This document shows, piece by piece, positions 1 through 11,863 of a stretch of 64,000 bases of DNA; position 1 is the stretch's first letter, and the number at the start of each line of letters is the position of its first letter. This DNA comes from Rosa chinensis (taxonomy: Eukaryota > Streptophyta > Magnoliopsida > Rosales > Rosaceae): the NCBI RefSeq assembly GCF_002994745.2, contig NC_037088.1, positions 65,862,397 to 65,926,396 on the forward strand, read 5' to 3'. The translations under genes were made by a program, and so were the position numbers. The notes under the pieces were generated by a model. It was not told where the DNA came from, did not search any database, and saw only the letters and a program-made list of their open reading frames with translations.

Positions 1-89
1 ACTTAAATATGCAGCACTCTTTCCGGCGTAGCAGTAGATGGCAGAAAATGGGGGGATGCATGTAAGGGTGTTGTGGTTATAACTTCATC

Positions 90-371
90 ATGATGACGAC
101 GATGACGAGTTCATGGATCAAACAGGATCACACAGAAAACGAAAGAAAGGAAAAGAAAGTTGATCAGGTTCATGATGACGACGGCGAGGAGGAGTTCATG
201 GATCAACAGGATCACACAGAAAAAGAAAGAAAGGAAAAGAAAATTAATAAGGTTGGAGCTGTAATAAAGTCTGTCTCAGACATTTCGTGGGTGGTATTGA
301 ATGAGGTTTTCAGATTTGGAAGTGAATCAAGTTTGAGAAGAAGAGCTAGGTCCCATGGTATTTACTCTTAG
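90..371 (+). CDS. Doubtful small acidic/basic ORF with internal duplication
   Basis: This is an open frame of 93 residues and no family is recognised. Its first half carries an imperfect direct duplication of about 85 bp (from 107 and from 192) encoding a lysine/glutamate-rich segment, DHTExERKEKK, twice. The two copies differ by one base (caaacag against caacag), so the upstream part of copy 1 is out of frame with copy 2. In the other frame it would read DDDDEFMDQ, matching copy 2. The frame may therefore be the 3' part of a larger gene that begins outside the window, or a broken gene. No splice sites could be assigned with confidence. It could also be non-coding. Confidence 0.25.
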   Translation: MMTTMTSSWIKQDHTENERKEKKVDQVHDDDGEEEFMDQQDHTEKERKEKKINKVGAVIKSVSDISWVVLNEVFRFGSESSLRRRARSHGIYS

Positions 372-3300
372 CTATAGCTAGCAATATTCATTAACTTTGT
401 CTTAAAATTTTGTCCTGCATTCTCATTCATTGATCTGTAAGGAGAGTGAAGGAGGGCTATAAATGATAAACAGTCGTAATAGTTCCGATCACATTCATTC
501 ATTTACCAAAACCAAAACTGCGCGCATAGTTTTTTGTACATCTAGATCTGGCTAAATCTATATGATACCTACCCAGAAAGCCACGCTTTTGTTTCTCTGG
601 GAATTGAGCACAGAGATATGAAAGAGTAGTACCGCGTCTAAGGGATCTATGCCTGTATGTGTGTTACTCTTAAGGTGGTTATGAGATAAATGCCAACCCG
701 AAGCAATTTAAAGCAATAGGGTTTATGTTGCGAATATTAATGCTAGAAGAAACAATGTGGTTGAATTATTGTAAATAGCTAGGCAGCTAGTAATATATCC
801 GAATTTGTGGACTTCTACCGTTGTATAGGCTGCAGTCTGGTGTAGATTCTAGCTAGAAGCTAGCCTAGAATCAGTGGCCGGGTACTATCATGCATATAGG
901 AATTGCAGTCTTTTATAGATCATTATTGGAGGAGTAGACTGAGAAAGTTAAATTAGGTAGGCCAAGTAATACAACCAGTGCTCATAGTTTGGTTCTAGAA
1001 TATATGTTACTCTACTACTTCAATGCTTCCTTCAAACCTTAATGACACAAGGTTGTTTGGTGTATAATCTACTGATCTTTAAAGATTTTTTATGCATAAG
1101 CCATTGTAATTAATAATCAAAAGATTACAAGCCTTAACCGCATTGCTAGAGAGAACACGAGTTACCGGCCCCCTATTATGTTCAATGCTTAATCACATTG
1201 TCGCAATACGCCGGCTACCACACTAGGAAAGAGACTAAACGGCTCTACATGAAAGCAACAAATTATGAAAATTATAGTACCAATATTAGCTATTGCTTAT
1301 GATCCAACTAATTAATTTTGAAACTAGGAGTGTACATTCCATATCAAGATATATTCATATTCAAAACTACGAAAAAAATTTAAATTTTGATAATATAATT
1401 GATGACAGAGAGAGGGAGGTTGTTGAGGGTGGTAAATATGAAAATTGATGTGTGATAACCTAGAATTGGACTGATATGGAGAGAAGTAAATGTGATAAAA
1501 ACAAGTATAGATTATATGGTACACAAACACAACCTCCACTTTAAATGAAACGCGTACACTCCCATGCTTTTGCTAGCTAAACCAAAAATACGAGATACAA
1601 TTTGCAATTACTCCCCTTAGGGTTTGTCACTCAACTGCACCAGTACTCCTCTCTGCTCGCTATTTGCCAAAACCAGCCACTATGAAAATATTGCAATTTG
1701 CAGCAGTAGCTTTAGTAATTCACACTGATCGAAGAGAGAGGGGAGAGAGAAAGGGAGGGATCCTCTAGTCTTTATCTAATAACTTGAAATTGATTTCATC
1801 GTAGGCACGGAGATGCCGTGGACCTGCAAATTGATAGCACATACCTTTCATAATTTTCATATATTTTAAGCATGAAAGTCGTAAATATATAATAAATAAC
1901 GGGAAACAAGTTGCAGAATCTGAGCAAGTAGTACCCTACCGGCCGTCGTCATCATCTTCATCTGAAACTCTATGGACCCCCGTCTCCTCATTCATTAATG
2001 TTCATTCATTCATTTCTACTGATCCTTTCTTGCTCAAACACATGTATTTCTGGAATTTGTCCCACATACAGATACTTCATACACTTAAAAGCCATAGTTA
2101 AGCATCATCCTGAATATACTTTGTATACATTGGAACCATAAATGGTGGGATTGGGGTGCTTTTTGTGTGTGCTTGGTCGATCTCCTCCCACTTGTTTTCG
2201 ACTGGGAGAGGATACCACACTCATCCGTTCAATCGCTTAATCCTCTGTTTGCTATAAAAAGAAATTATTTATTTTTTGGTGTTTGGACCTTTTATGCCTA
2301 AAGATAGGTTAGTAGCGTTGGTTCCTAATTTGCACTCGTAATCAATGGCTCATCTACTTTGTTACTCAACCAAAACAGACAGAGTATCAAGTAGCTTTCT
2401 AATATTGCTGGTAGCTAGGTTTTGGTCCGGCTAATGATCCTTGTTGGACGTACAATGAGTTTTAAGAATCTGTCCCATCAACGATAGTGCAAAATAATTA
2501 TTCAATTTAAGTTTCAGTGCTAGTCTCGATCTCCTAGATGATCCATGATGGTGATCTTGCATGATCGACAAACATATACAGAAAGATATAGATGAAAAAG
2601 GTAATATCTACATGGTTTTACTCCGTTTACAAAGCAATAGCGATTGATGTTCAGCTAGCTAGATCTGACTAAGAGTACTGTTGGTTTTTGGTACGGAGAT
2701 TAGCAAAGAGGAGCATTCCCCAGTAGTAGTCATGGCAATGCTAGCTAGCTCTTCCTTCTCTTTTTTTTCTTTTTCTTTAAAGGTATTGCTAGCTCCTGTA
2801 TTAACTATCAACCAGTAGAGAGGTCATCCATGGCATTCATGAATGCGTAATTGCGTCTTCACTTTCTCCGGCCCCTATAAATGAGTAGAACTGAGGAAGC
2901 CCTTAATTTATTCCTCCTCACTTTTTAGAATTTTCCCACTGTCACCTCTGATTCTGATGATCTTTAATCAAACATCAAACTTTTCAACTGCATGCATGAT
3001 GAATCCAGCAGTGAAAACTGTGGGAGGATTCAGAGCACTGACGTGCACTTACATTAACATAAATGGACAGTTGGATAACATCAAATACACTTTATAGTTA
3101 TTAAAAAAATTACTATAAATATCAAGGGCTGAAATACCTAATAAGCGCTTGGTCACTTGTATCACCATTGCATAGAAGGATTTTCAATGAAAACCTAAGA
3201 AAATGAATGTATTCTGGACAAACCTAATAATGAACTAGGAAATGAAAGAAAATTTTACTAAATATACGCCTACACGTGGTGTTGAAAATACTACTATGGA

Positions 3301-4270
3301 TTATTATGATTTTTTTAATTTTTAATTTATTTTGATTTTGATTTGATCTCTCATTACAATTGACATGAATGTTGAACAAAATAGTAAACAACTCAAATTT
3401 GTAAATTATTGTTTACCATTTATAAAGTTAAATAATATAATTATTTTTTTCGAGAACTTTTATCATATATCTCGCGGTATTGAATACTTCAAATTCTTTT
3501 ATCATTAAATTTTTATTTTTCTTTACCAAATACAAAATGGTGAAAACACAACAAGTGTGCATTAGATTACATTTTTGTAATTTTATACGTCAAGAAAAAA
3601 TATACATATATAAAAAAAATTACATTTTTGTAATTTTATACGTCAAGAGATAATTTGTAAATTTATAAAGTATTAATTACCCTCTAATAATAAGTTTTTT
3701 TGTGATTGAAAATAGTATATTAAGGGGATTGAGATTGACACCTGTTTGTTAAAATGAGCAATTTTGCAATCGACATATGCATGGAGATCGAGGGGGAGTG
3801 GTTTGAACAAAAGTGGGTGTCAGTTTTACCCATATATTAAATGTCAAATAGAGTGTCCACTTCCAATTTTGTATCGGTAAAAATGTGGCTTGAAATCTAC
3901 ATTCTCACATCTTTGTAGCTCTCTCTTTGTATATATATTTCTTCCAAGTCTTAATGTTCGCTCTCTATATCACACACAAACAGCTCCCCTCTTTTGTTTT
4001 TGTATTTTCTTGGGACTGTGTGCTCCACTGCCCTTCTGATTCCTGATTCCTGTACAAGAAAGATCCCGGAGACAATTATAATCCAACGGCTAAATTAAAA
4101 ACCAACCAACAAAGTTCTTCAAAAATAGGTGATGGTGATGGTTTAGTCCCTTTCACCAGAGTCCCTCTTATTACTCCTTCTCGCATCCATCTCAATACAC
4201 ACTTTTCTTGATCTCGACAACGTCATATCTCCCTAACTTTTCGTGCTATCCTTTCTAAGCTTTGGCCACT
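372..4270. other. Intergenic and upstream region of SPCH
   Basis: No coding exon was recognised here. The sequence is AT-rich with many short A/T runs and several ctagctag-type palindromes. The last 350 bases before the SPCH start contain pyrimidine-rich tracts and a tatatatat stretch near 3930, and probably hold the promoter and 5' leader. SPCH is a tightly regulated stomatal-lineage gene, so a long upstream control region is expected, but no individual operator can be assigned from sequence alone. Confidence 0.5.
3566..3648. repeat. 30-bp perfect direct repeat upstream of SPCH
   Basis: The 30 bases at 3566-3595 recur exactly at 3619-3648, 53 bp downstream, separated by an A/T-rich spacer containing tatacatatata. 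The unit contains attttatacgtcaaga. It lies about 620-700 bp upstream of the SPCH start codon. It may be a slippage duplication or a paired regulatory site. Confidence 0.7.
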
Positions 4271-6370
4271 ATGGATGATCATCTTTTGTCTGAATTTTTC
4301 GAAGAACACGATCACTGCTACGGTGGCGGCGATGCTAGCAGCTTGGCTCCCGGTGATGATCTTTTTAGCATATTGGATAGCTTAGATGCAGGGTCACTCA
4401 TGGATAGTTTTCCTCCGCCAACACCGTGCGATGAACTCGTGTTTAGCTCATCAAAAGAAGGAGGGATAGAAGTGTCACCGGAGCTCGAAACTTCACCAAA
4501 ATCATGCAAGAGAGTGAAGCTTTCAAAAGAGGCTTCCCCAGGCGGGACAGGTTCTAATTCTGACGATGGACAGCAAAGGATGTCGCATATAACGGTGGAG
4601 CGCAACCGGAGGAAGCAAATGAACGAGCACTTGACAGTCTTGCGCTCTCTCATGCCTTGTTTCTATGTCAAAAGAGTCCGTACTCACTACTTTTTCAGTT
4701 ACAATACGTTTATTTACGTTGTGATGTTTAGAATTTCATAATTAAGAAGCCAAAAAGGGTCTATTTTCGGGTAGGCTTCCACAATAGCCTCACATATGTG
4801 GATGGACTTGTTTGAGTCATCCATCCTCTCTTATTTCCTTTTGAGCTTCGTTTTCCTTTCCGTCCCACTTTAATTAGTTTCTTTGTTTTTAATATGTATT
4901 GATTGCAATTATGTTTGATAAAACAGGGGGATCAAGCATCAATTATTGGAGGGGTGGTTGACTACATCAATGAATTGCAGCAAGTTCTTCAATCACTAGA
5001 GGCCAAGAAGCAACGAAAGGCATACAGTGAAGTGTTAAGCCCTAGGCTACCAGTTTCAAGTAGTCCCAGATTACCTTCATCACCACTAGTACTTAGCCCT
5101 AGAAAACCCCCAATAAGTCCTTTGGCAAGTCCCAGAATCAGCTGCAGCAGCTTGCCTATTAGTCCAAGAACCCCACAGCCAACCAGCCCTTACAAGCCTC
5201 CCAGGACGACGTCGTTACAACAGTTGCAACAACCAGTTTACCTCTCTAGTCCAACCATAACTGCAGCTAGCTCATCACTTGAACCATCTCCTTCAAATTC
5301 GTCGACTACTAATTTTTCCTCCGTTAATCATGTTATTGACAATCTCAATGAGCTTTTTGCCAATTCTAAGTCCGCCATTGCCCATGTGGAAGTGAAGTTT
5401 TCAGGTGCAAATGTTCTTTTAAACACGGTGTCTCCTCGGATACCAGGACAAGCTCTCAAAATCATTTCGGCTCTCGAAGATCTTTCCCTCGAGATTCTCC
5501 ACGTCGAAATAAAGACGGAAGACGAAAAGATGCTTAATTCCTTCACCATCAAGGTACTTATGTTAACCAATCGTTTTTATCACGTACTTTCTTTAGAAAA
5601 CAGATTTCTGATGCTGAGAGAAAATTATAGAAAACTACTTCATCTTTAACCACTTAACATGCAGTACCTAAAATGAACATATTTGTGATTTAATTTTTTT
5701 TGTAATTAGTTATCGATCATAGTGGCTCTATATACAGTGCATGTTTTAAAACTCTGTATAATACATCACAAACTGGTACACAGTTTTGTTTGTGTCAGAC
5801 ACTCAGTACGTTCAACATATCTAGAAAAGAGTTCATCGTTTAATATACTGGTAATCAATAATGAAAATGATAGATACATGACACTCAGTACCTTCAACAT
5901 ATCTAGAAAAGAGTCCATCGTTTAATTTACTGGTAATCAATAGTGAAAATGATAAATACATGCATAGTGGGGACTCATCGTGAACTTCTAGTTTCTCTTC
6001 CTTGGTTTATTGGGAGGTACAGTATTGTTTCCTTTTGAAGGTAATATATGATCTATTACTATCTATGCAGTAACTTCATTCCTCCCAGTTGTAAATAAAA
6101 TTTGAGTTCTAGACATGCACTGTACTGATAATGACCGTTGATTTTAAATGCTAGGGTCACTATGAAGTGCTGAAATCTAGGGTATCTATGTCTGCAGGCA
6201 TTGATAGCTACTACGGATGAACTGTGATTAATAATAGTAGATTAATTGAATTGAGTTTGTTCTTTGCTAATGATTGGTAAATCTGATTTTCTTTTTCTTG
6301 CCAGATTGGAATTGAATGCCAACTTAGTGCTGAGGAACTCGCTCACCAAATTCAGCAAACATTCCGCTAA
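4271..6370 (+). CDS. SPCH: SPEECHLESS-type bHLH transcription factor
   Basis: There are three coding exons, 4271-4675, 4927-5553 and 6305-6370, giving 365 residues; all introns are GT-AG. The bHLH domain (about residues 104-160) starts [18 protein letters not shown] and is interrupted by intron 1 after FYVKR, continuing [20 protein letters not shown] in exon 2. It is followed by a Ser/Thr-Pro-rich stretch with repeated LSPR, SSPR, ISPL and RTPQ sites. This corresponds to the MAP-kinase target domain that distinguishes SPCH from MUTE and FAMA. The C-terminus ([12 protein letters not shown] ... [18 protein letters not shown]) is the conserved SPCH/MUTE/FAMA dimerisation domain. SPCH starts the stomatal lineage as a nuclear heterodimer with ICE1/SCRM. 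The ATG at 4271 is used; an in-frame TTG at 4262 is not a plant start. Intron 2 (751 bp) contains an 82-bp tandem duplication. Confidence 0.95.
5798..5961. repeat. 82-bp tandem duplication in SPCH intron 2
   Basis: Two adjacent copies (5798-5879 and 5880-5961) both begin gacactcagtac and end in aatacatg/gatacatg, differing at only a handful of bases. They lie wholly within the intron between the second and third coding exons and look like a recent local duplication. Confidence 0.8.
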
Positions 6371-6990
6371 GTACATTAGGGTTGAGGATATATAACCCTA
6401 ACAACTACGTACTTCAATCTCAATCTCTGAAGTACTGGTGCTGCTAATAAAAGAGAATGTGGTAATTAGGCATATGTTTTAGTTTCTCACCATATTCTTA
6501 TTAGTTTACGTACAATTGTAATTGTAGATCGTCATAAGTCATAATTAGTTTAGATAGCTAGGGTAATTAACCCATGTAATTTAGCATTCCTAATATCTAG
6601 TTTGATGTATGCATGCATATATATGCATTTCAAATTTCAATTCAAAACATCTCCTCGGATCTGACTGGCCATTAATTTTTGTAACAATGGAGTGTAACAA
6701 TTTCTCTTTCAGAAATTAATTTGAATAAGAGACAAGAACATGCAAGAAATAACTTCTTCGGATTTTACATATGTATTATATACTTCTTGAAAAACAGTTA
6801 ATTTTTGTATTCGTACTATTGGAGAAAGAGGTTTGTCGGCCATAATTAAACTCTTTGCCATGGATGACTCTAGTATACATTGGAAACCATTTAACCCATT
6901 TAGTGGACGGGGATTTCTTGTTATTAATCAATGAAAAGAAAGGTCTTCCTATTTTATTCTACCTTTTGTAACTTCAACCATCTGTTAATC
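6371..6990. other. SPCH 3' UTR and intergenic DNA
   Basis: No gene was seen. The first 250 bases are probably SPCH 3' UTR (AT-rich, with an aataaaagag signal near 6446). The rest is AT-rich and featureless up to the fold-back repeat. Confidence 0.4.
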
Positions 6991-7325
6991 TTCACATATG
7001 GTGTATGAACTTTAAGCATTTTTACACTTTGGTGTACCAACTTTCATAACTATTAGAATTATGTATCAAGTTTGCTCCAATCTTTCATTTTGGTGTACGT
7101 ACGCCGTTAAATTTTCCGTTATCTTTGCCAAAAAAAAATTTCCGTTATCTTTCCTTTAGCTTTGTCAGTTTTTTTTTTTTTGGTAAAGATAACGGAAAAC
7201 TTAATAGCGTACACCAAAATGAAATATTTGAGCAAACTCGATACACCATTCTAATAGTTAAGAAAGTTGGTACACCAAAGTATAGAAATGCTTAAAGTTA
7301 ATACATCATTTGTGATGTTTTCCCT
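6991..7325. repeat. Fold-back (long inverted repeat) element
   Basis: Two arms of about 140 bp are imperfect inverted copies. The left arm (about 6991-7135) runs from atggtgtatgaactttaagc to ccgttatctttgcc. The right arm (about 7180-7320) runs ggtaaagataacgg to gcttaaagttaatacatc. The arms share tttggtgtaccaac and cattttggtgtacg. The loop holds a second copy of tttccgttatcttt and a T-run. It looks like a fold-back MITE, and its transcript would form a long hairpin. No clear target duplication was identified. Confidence 0.75.
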
Positions 7326-8117
7326 TAATATTTCATTGCATTCGGAATTTCGGATCCATGAGTAGTGATGTTGCATGTGATGATGTGAATATATAGTGAG
7401 CAATCGATAGAAAACCATTTTTCTTCTCCTTTTTAATTACTATATCCAAAATCAGTAATTAATTTGATATGAGCAATGACTGCTCGATCGAAATGATCAT
7501 TAGGACTTGCAAATCACATAGTTGATACTTGATAGTTCTAACTCATAGCTAGTAGTATAGCCAGGACCAAAACATATATAATAGGTGGGGTTAGTAGTTA
7601 GGCAGCTGAGTGAGAGCATTGTTGTCGTTCTTGGGACCAACAATATTGGGTGCATGTCCTACAATTATTGGGTACATATAGGGGGTACCTAGTTCTAAAT
7701 TAAATGCCATAAATGATGGCAAACCTTCATGTAATATCCCTGCTAACCTAGCATGGCGAATATAGTCATAGCTAGCTCATGATCACCTACAATTCTTAGC
7801 TAGACCAAACTCTAAGAATAGACATGCAAGAGACAGATCTAGCTGAGAGGGAGAGTGGGGAGCCAAATTGCTTTTGTTACAAAATTCGTTGGTATATTGT
7901 GGACTCTTAGTATATCAATTAAGCGACATGTTTGACCCTATGAAACATATATAGATCGATGGACCACGGTAGCCCTCAACCAAATTCCTCTTTCTAACCA
8001 TCTAGCTAAATTTCTTTTCTCATCTTTGCCTCTCAATTGTTGGATCATCTTGTAAATATCTAAAAAAAAAAAAAACTGTAAGAACCAGGGTGATAATCAA
8101 AAATAGGATTAAAGATT
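7326..8117. other. Intergenic DNA, no gene seen
   Basis: AT-rich sequence with an A-run near 8060 and several ctagct motifs. No open frame, RNA gene or repeat boundary was identified before the hAT MITE target duplication at 8118. Confidence 0.4.
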
Positions 8118-8362
8118 ATTATTGCCAGTGGTGGAGTCAGAAACTTAGGGTTACTAGGGCACAAAAAAAAAATATCTTAACACAAAAAATCTTGGAAAAT
8201 AACAAGAAATTTGTGATCGAGTTGAGAGTTGATACATGTTGCAACTATGCTTTCCTATTTTAAAGAGTTTTCCAAATCATCATTAAGTAACAATGAGTGA
8301 TGGAGCTAGAACTTCATCTTAGATGAAGACTTTTAGAAATTGAAAAGAAAAAATTTAGAACT

Positions 8363-8602
8363 TGTTTAAGGAAAACTGAAATTGGAAGAGAATTGATCGA
8401 GTTGTACTTTCATTGATAATAGAGACCTCTTTATATAGAGGATTATAAGGCATAGAATCAGAGTTCTACAAGGAAACACAATATTACAATTGATTGGATA
8501 TCTCCAAGGTTCTCCGATATTATCTCTAATTCTAACTCTATTACCAGTAGGTCAAGTAACCTAGAGTTTGGGCCAGACATATATTCTGGATTTACTTGAA
8601 CA
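8363..8602 (-). repeat. 3' LTR of the copia element
   Basis: 240 bp, bounded by tgtttaagg on the left and ttacttgaaca on the right. It closely matches 15999-16233. Because the element reads on the minus strand, this left copy is the 3' LTR. Confidence 0.9.
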
Positions 8603-9059
8603 CTCCCCCTTATGTCTCCCAAACATGGTGCTTCTCTCGTTGCCTCATTAAAAACCTTGTCGAGTAACAAAAACCCTGTGGGACAAAATAACCTTTGTCG
8701 AAGGGGAAAAAGAGCATAACACACCCTTCACGTTTCGAGACCATACATATAGACACCTCCCCCTGATGTCTGCATCTCCCCCTAACGACTACGGTCATTG
8801 GAGTTCAGATAACTTCCGCAAACGATGCTACCAACATATTTCTCGAAAGTGAAATTTAGGCAATGGCTTAGTGAGCAAGTTTGCCATATTGTCCTCAGAT
8901 CGAACCTAGTTCACTTTGATCTTGAGGAGAGTTTGTTGTTGCTGATTATACTTGGTGTGGTCGCTTTTGATGTAGCCTTACTTCAAAACAAGCAGCATTA
9001 TCCTATATGCTCGTAGGCTCATCTGTGGTAGACTTCAAACCACAATTAATCGAACATGC

Positions 9060-9659
9060 GTAACTATGGATCCAATCCATATACATTCACTATCACTTCG
9101 TGAGGAGCAATAATCTCTGCATTGTTCGAAGATATAGCAACTATGGTCTGTTTTGTAGACCTCTAAGATATCATGGTCTTTACCTATGGTGAACACTTAA
9201 CCAGTTTGGGAATGACCTTTGTATGGGTCAGAGAGATACCCAATATTAGCAAAACCTTTCAAAACACATGTCTTTTTGGGATGGGGATAGAGGACGCAAG
9301 CCAGTGTTGGCGGCGTTCCTGGTGTGTGATGGGTCCGAATCCATCATCTCTCTATAGGGATAGAACAAGCCCATATCAATCGTACATCTCAAGTACTGAA
9401 AGATATCTTTTACACCAATCCAATGGCGTCGCGTTGGCACAAAGCTATATCCAGCTATCAAGTTCATTGCAAACGAGATGTCTGGTCTTGTGCATTTAGC
9501 TAAGTACAATAATGCGCCTATTGTACTTATGTAGGGCACTTCCGCCTCTAGCACATCTTCGCCATCATCATTCGGACGAAGAGGATCCTTTTCAAGATCA
9601 GGACTAAGGACGATCATGGGGGTGCTTGAAGGTTTGACCTTGTCAAAATGCCTAAGCAT
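9060..9659 (-). pseudogene. copia pol remnant: end of RT and RNase H
   Basis: The minus-strand frame from 9659 reads the typical copia late-pol block, including YISTIGALLYLAKCTRPDIS and FAMNLIAGYS, followed by the HWIGVKDIFQYLRCT stretch. After a stop and frame changes, the next about 200 bp still show RNase H-like STKQTIVAISSNNAE (near 9100-9150). The reverse transcriptase core expected between integrase and this block is mostly missing: only about 430 bp separate 9659 from the integrase remnant. It is non-functional. Confidence 0.8.
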
Positions 9660-10084
9660 CTATCAACACGATGCTCAAGTTCCAAACCGAGACATAATCG
9701 TGTTCTCCCAAAATCATTCATCTCAAACTCGGATTTCAAGTGTTCAACGGTTTCCCTTAACTCTTTAAGGGCTTCCAATGAAGATCATGTCCAACATGAA
9801 TCGCAGTAGAATCCGAAACTTGTTATGGAAACGCGTAGGCATATACCTTCCCAATCAAGTGGTCATCTTAGTGAGCGTTCCATGCATCCTAGCTAGGGCC
9901 ATGGACTGTAACGCCAGAGCGCCACTCTCTTTGGCGTTGGCGCCACGTCCGTTTAGGGTGGTGTTACATCCTCTCGTAGGGACGTACTTCCTTGCAAGCA
10001 TATTTGCAGCAGATGTGTGATCTCGTCACTTTAGTAGGGATTGAGATGAGACATAGTGGGGACAGACCATGACAATTCCTGTCG

Positions 10085-10522
10085 TTACTGCTGAACATCT
10101 GTGTTCTTATCTCCCCCTAACGACGGGAAGACTGTCTCATCAAAGTGACAATCCGCAAATCTAGCGGTAATGAGATCGTCTTGCAAGGGCATTAAGTGGC
10201 GGACGATGGTCGGAGTCTCAAATCCAACGTAGTTGCCCATTCGTCTGTAAGTACGATACTTGTACTCAGTCACTAGCTGTAACGTAGAGGTAGATTGAGT
10301 GGCAGTGGGTCGTAGACGAATTAGCATAGCTGCATGAGATAGTGCATCACCCCAAGCGGATATAAGGCAATTGATGAGATTTACCAATGTCTGGACTACC
10401 ATCGTAGTTTTTTTCACGAGACCATTTGGGTGTGTACATGGGAATGTGATGTCCAGCATCAGTCCCATTGCAATATCTATCGAAAGTCGTCGATGTAAAC
10501 TCTCTAGCATAGTCAAATACAA
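10085..10522 (-). pseudogene. copia integrase C-terminal remnant
   Basis: A 145-residue minus-strand frame includes a degenerate AWGDALSHAAMLIRLRPT, matching the copia integrase/GAG-pre-integrase region that normally reads W..A...A..L.N..P. It also has a following segment, GNYVGFETPTIVRHLMPL, typical of the region after the integrase core. The flanking sequence on both sides is interrupted by stops. The catalytic D,D,E residues cannot be identified in this piece. Confidence 0.65.
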
Positions 10523-11863
10523 TTGATTAAATAGGATGATTCGGGGAGTGAGCCCGTTGTCATATGATATATGCTAGGAGTGTAGCATAAGCAGCATTAT
10601 AAGTGCATAATGGCACAACACGTAACCAACGTGTTTGCGTGTCAACCAACATCATGAGATATTTAACTGTCCGCAGGTAGGTTGAATCAGTCCACAGAAT
10701 CCCTATGGATTCTATGTAAGAACATAATGAGTATTTTCATATCCTTTGCATAGAACGGTCTCAGTCCTAAATTCCCTAAGGAACGACCTTTGTAAAATGA
10801 GAGAGAGGCTTTAGAAGCAACCAATGAGGATTTTGGTTGGGCCTAAGCGTCTGAAACGCTATTTGAAGCAAAGTTGGTGATTGCAACATCACCTGGGGTG
10901 TCATCACCATGATGTACGCTATCCATGGAGTCATGGATAAGGACTATGCTAGCCCTAGGTTGGTGGTGGAAGGAGGCGGTGCTCTAGGCAGCAGCGTCGG
11001 TCACACTTAGTCCAAAAATCAACTTTTGATTCAAGTTTCGTTTCGCTCGAAAGAAATGATGTCCATACGAAGTCCTTAGTAGACAGATCATCATATCATA
11101 ACTAGGATGACCTATCATATCGTGATAACGCTAATATGTGTCTAAATCCAAGAGATATTCTCTCATGACTTTATTGGATTTAATAGCTCGAATAGTGACA
11201 TAGAGTCTACTAGAGAGACACATAAACTGCTCTAAGATGCACATTTGTTCGCAATCAGTAGAGGTATTGCAAATGAACTTATTTCCGTTCTCTACATGCA
11301 TTTTCGCATGAAATCCGTTGGCTACTCATAGGTGCGATTTACCCTAAGAGCGTAGAGAGTTTTTGCGACAGTAATCAAGGTGCCTTTTGGCAAGGGGAAC
11401 TTGGGCTGTTCCATGTCCTTGAATTAATACTGATGGCCCAGCCATCATAGTCACAAAGTCATATGCTCAGAATCAAAATTGAGTCATAATGAAAAAACTT
11501 GAAATTTTATTCATAAGCCAACAGAGTTACATCATTGTCTCTTTGACCAAAGAAAATCTAATCCAAAATGCTAGCTAATGTAAAACAATGGTAGTCGTCT
11601 AACTTCTTTCGGTAATTCCAAAATAAATGTGACCAGGTGAGTAGAGAGATGTCAGTGGAGCAAGGCTCGCTTAAGTACCACTAATCTCAGAACCTTCCTA
11701 GACATCATACTTACTTTGGGTGAGCCTACTTTGAAGAAAGACTAAACCATTGGCATTTACTACAAAGTATATGGCAATTGCCTATTACATCTCTTGGAAA
11801 AATAAAGACTTAAACAGAATTGGAGATCTATTGATCCCAGCCATATTTGTAGTCTTCAACCCT

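Noticed and set aside
4318..4653. Minus-strand open frame across SPCH exon 1
   Set aside because: Shadow of the SPCH coding exon; its composition follows the plus-strand codons.
8610..8798. Minus-strand frames next to the 3' LTR
   Set aside because: Short frames in the decayed copia 3' region with no domain.
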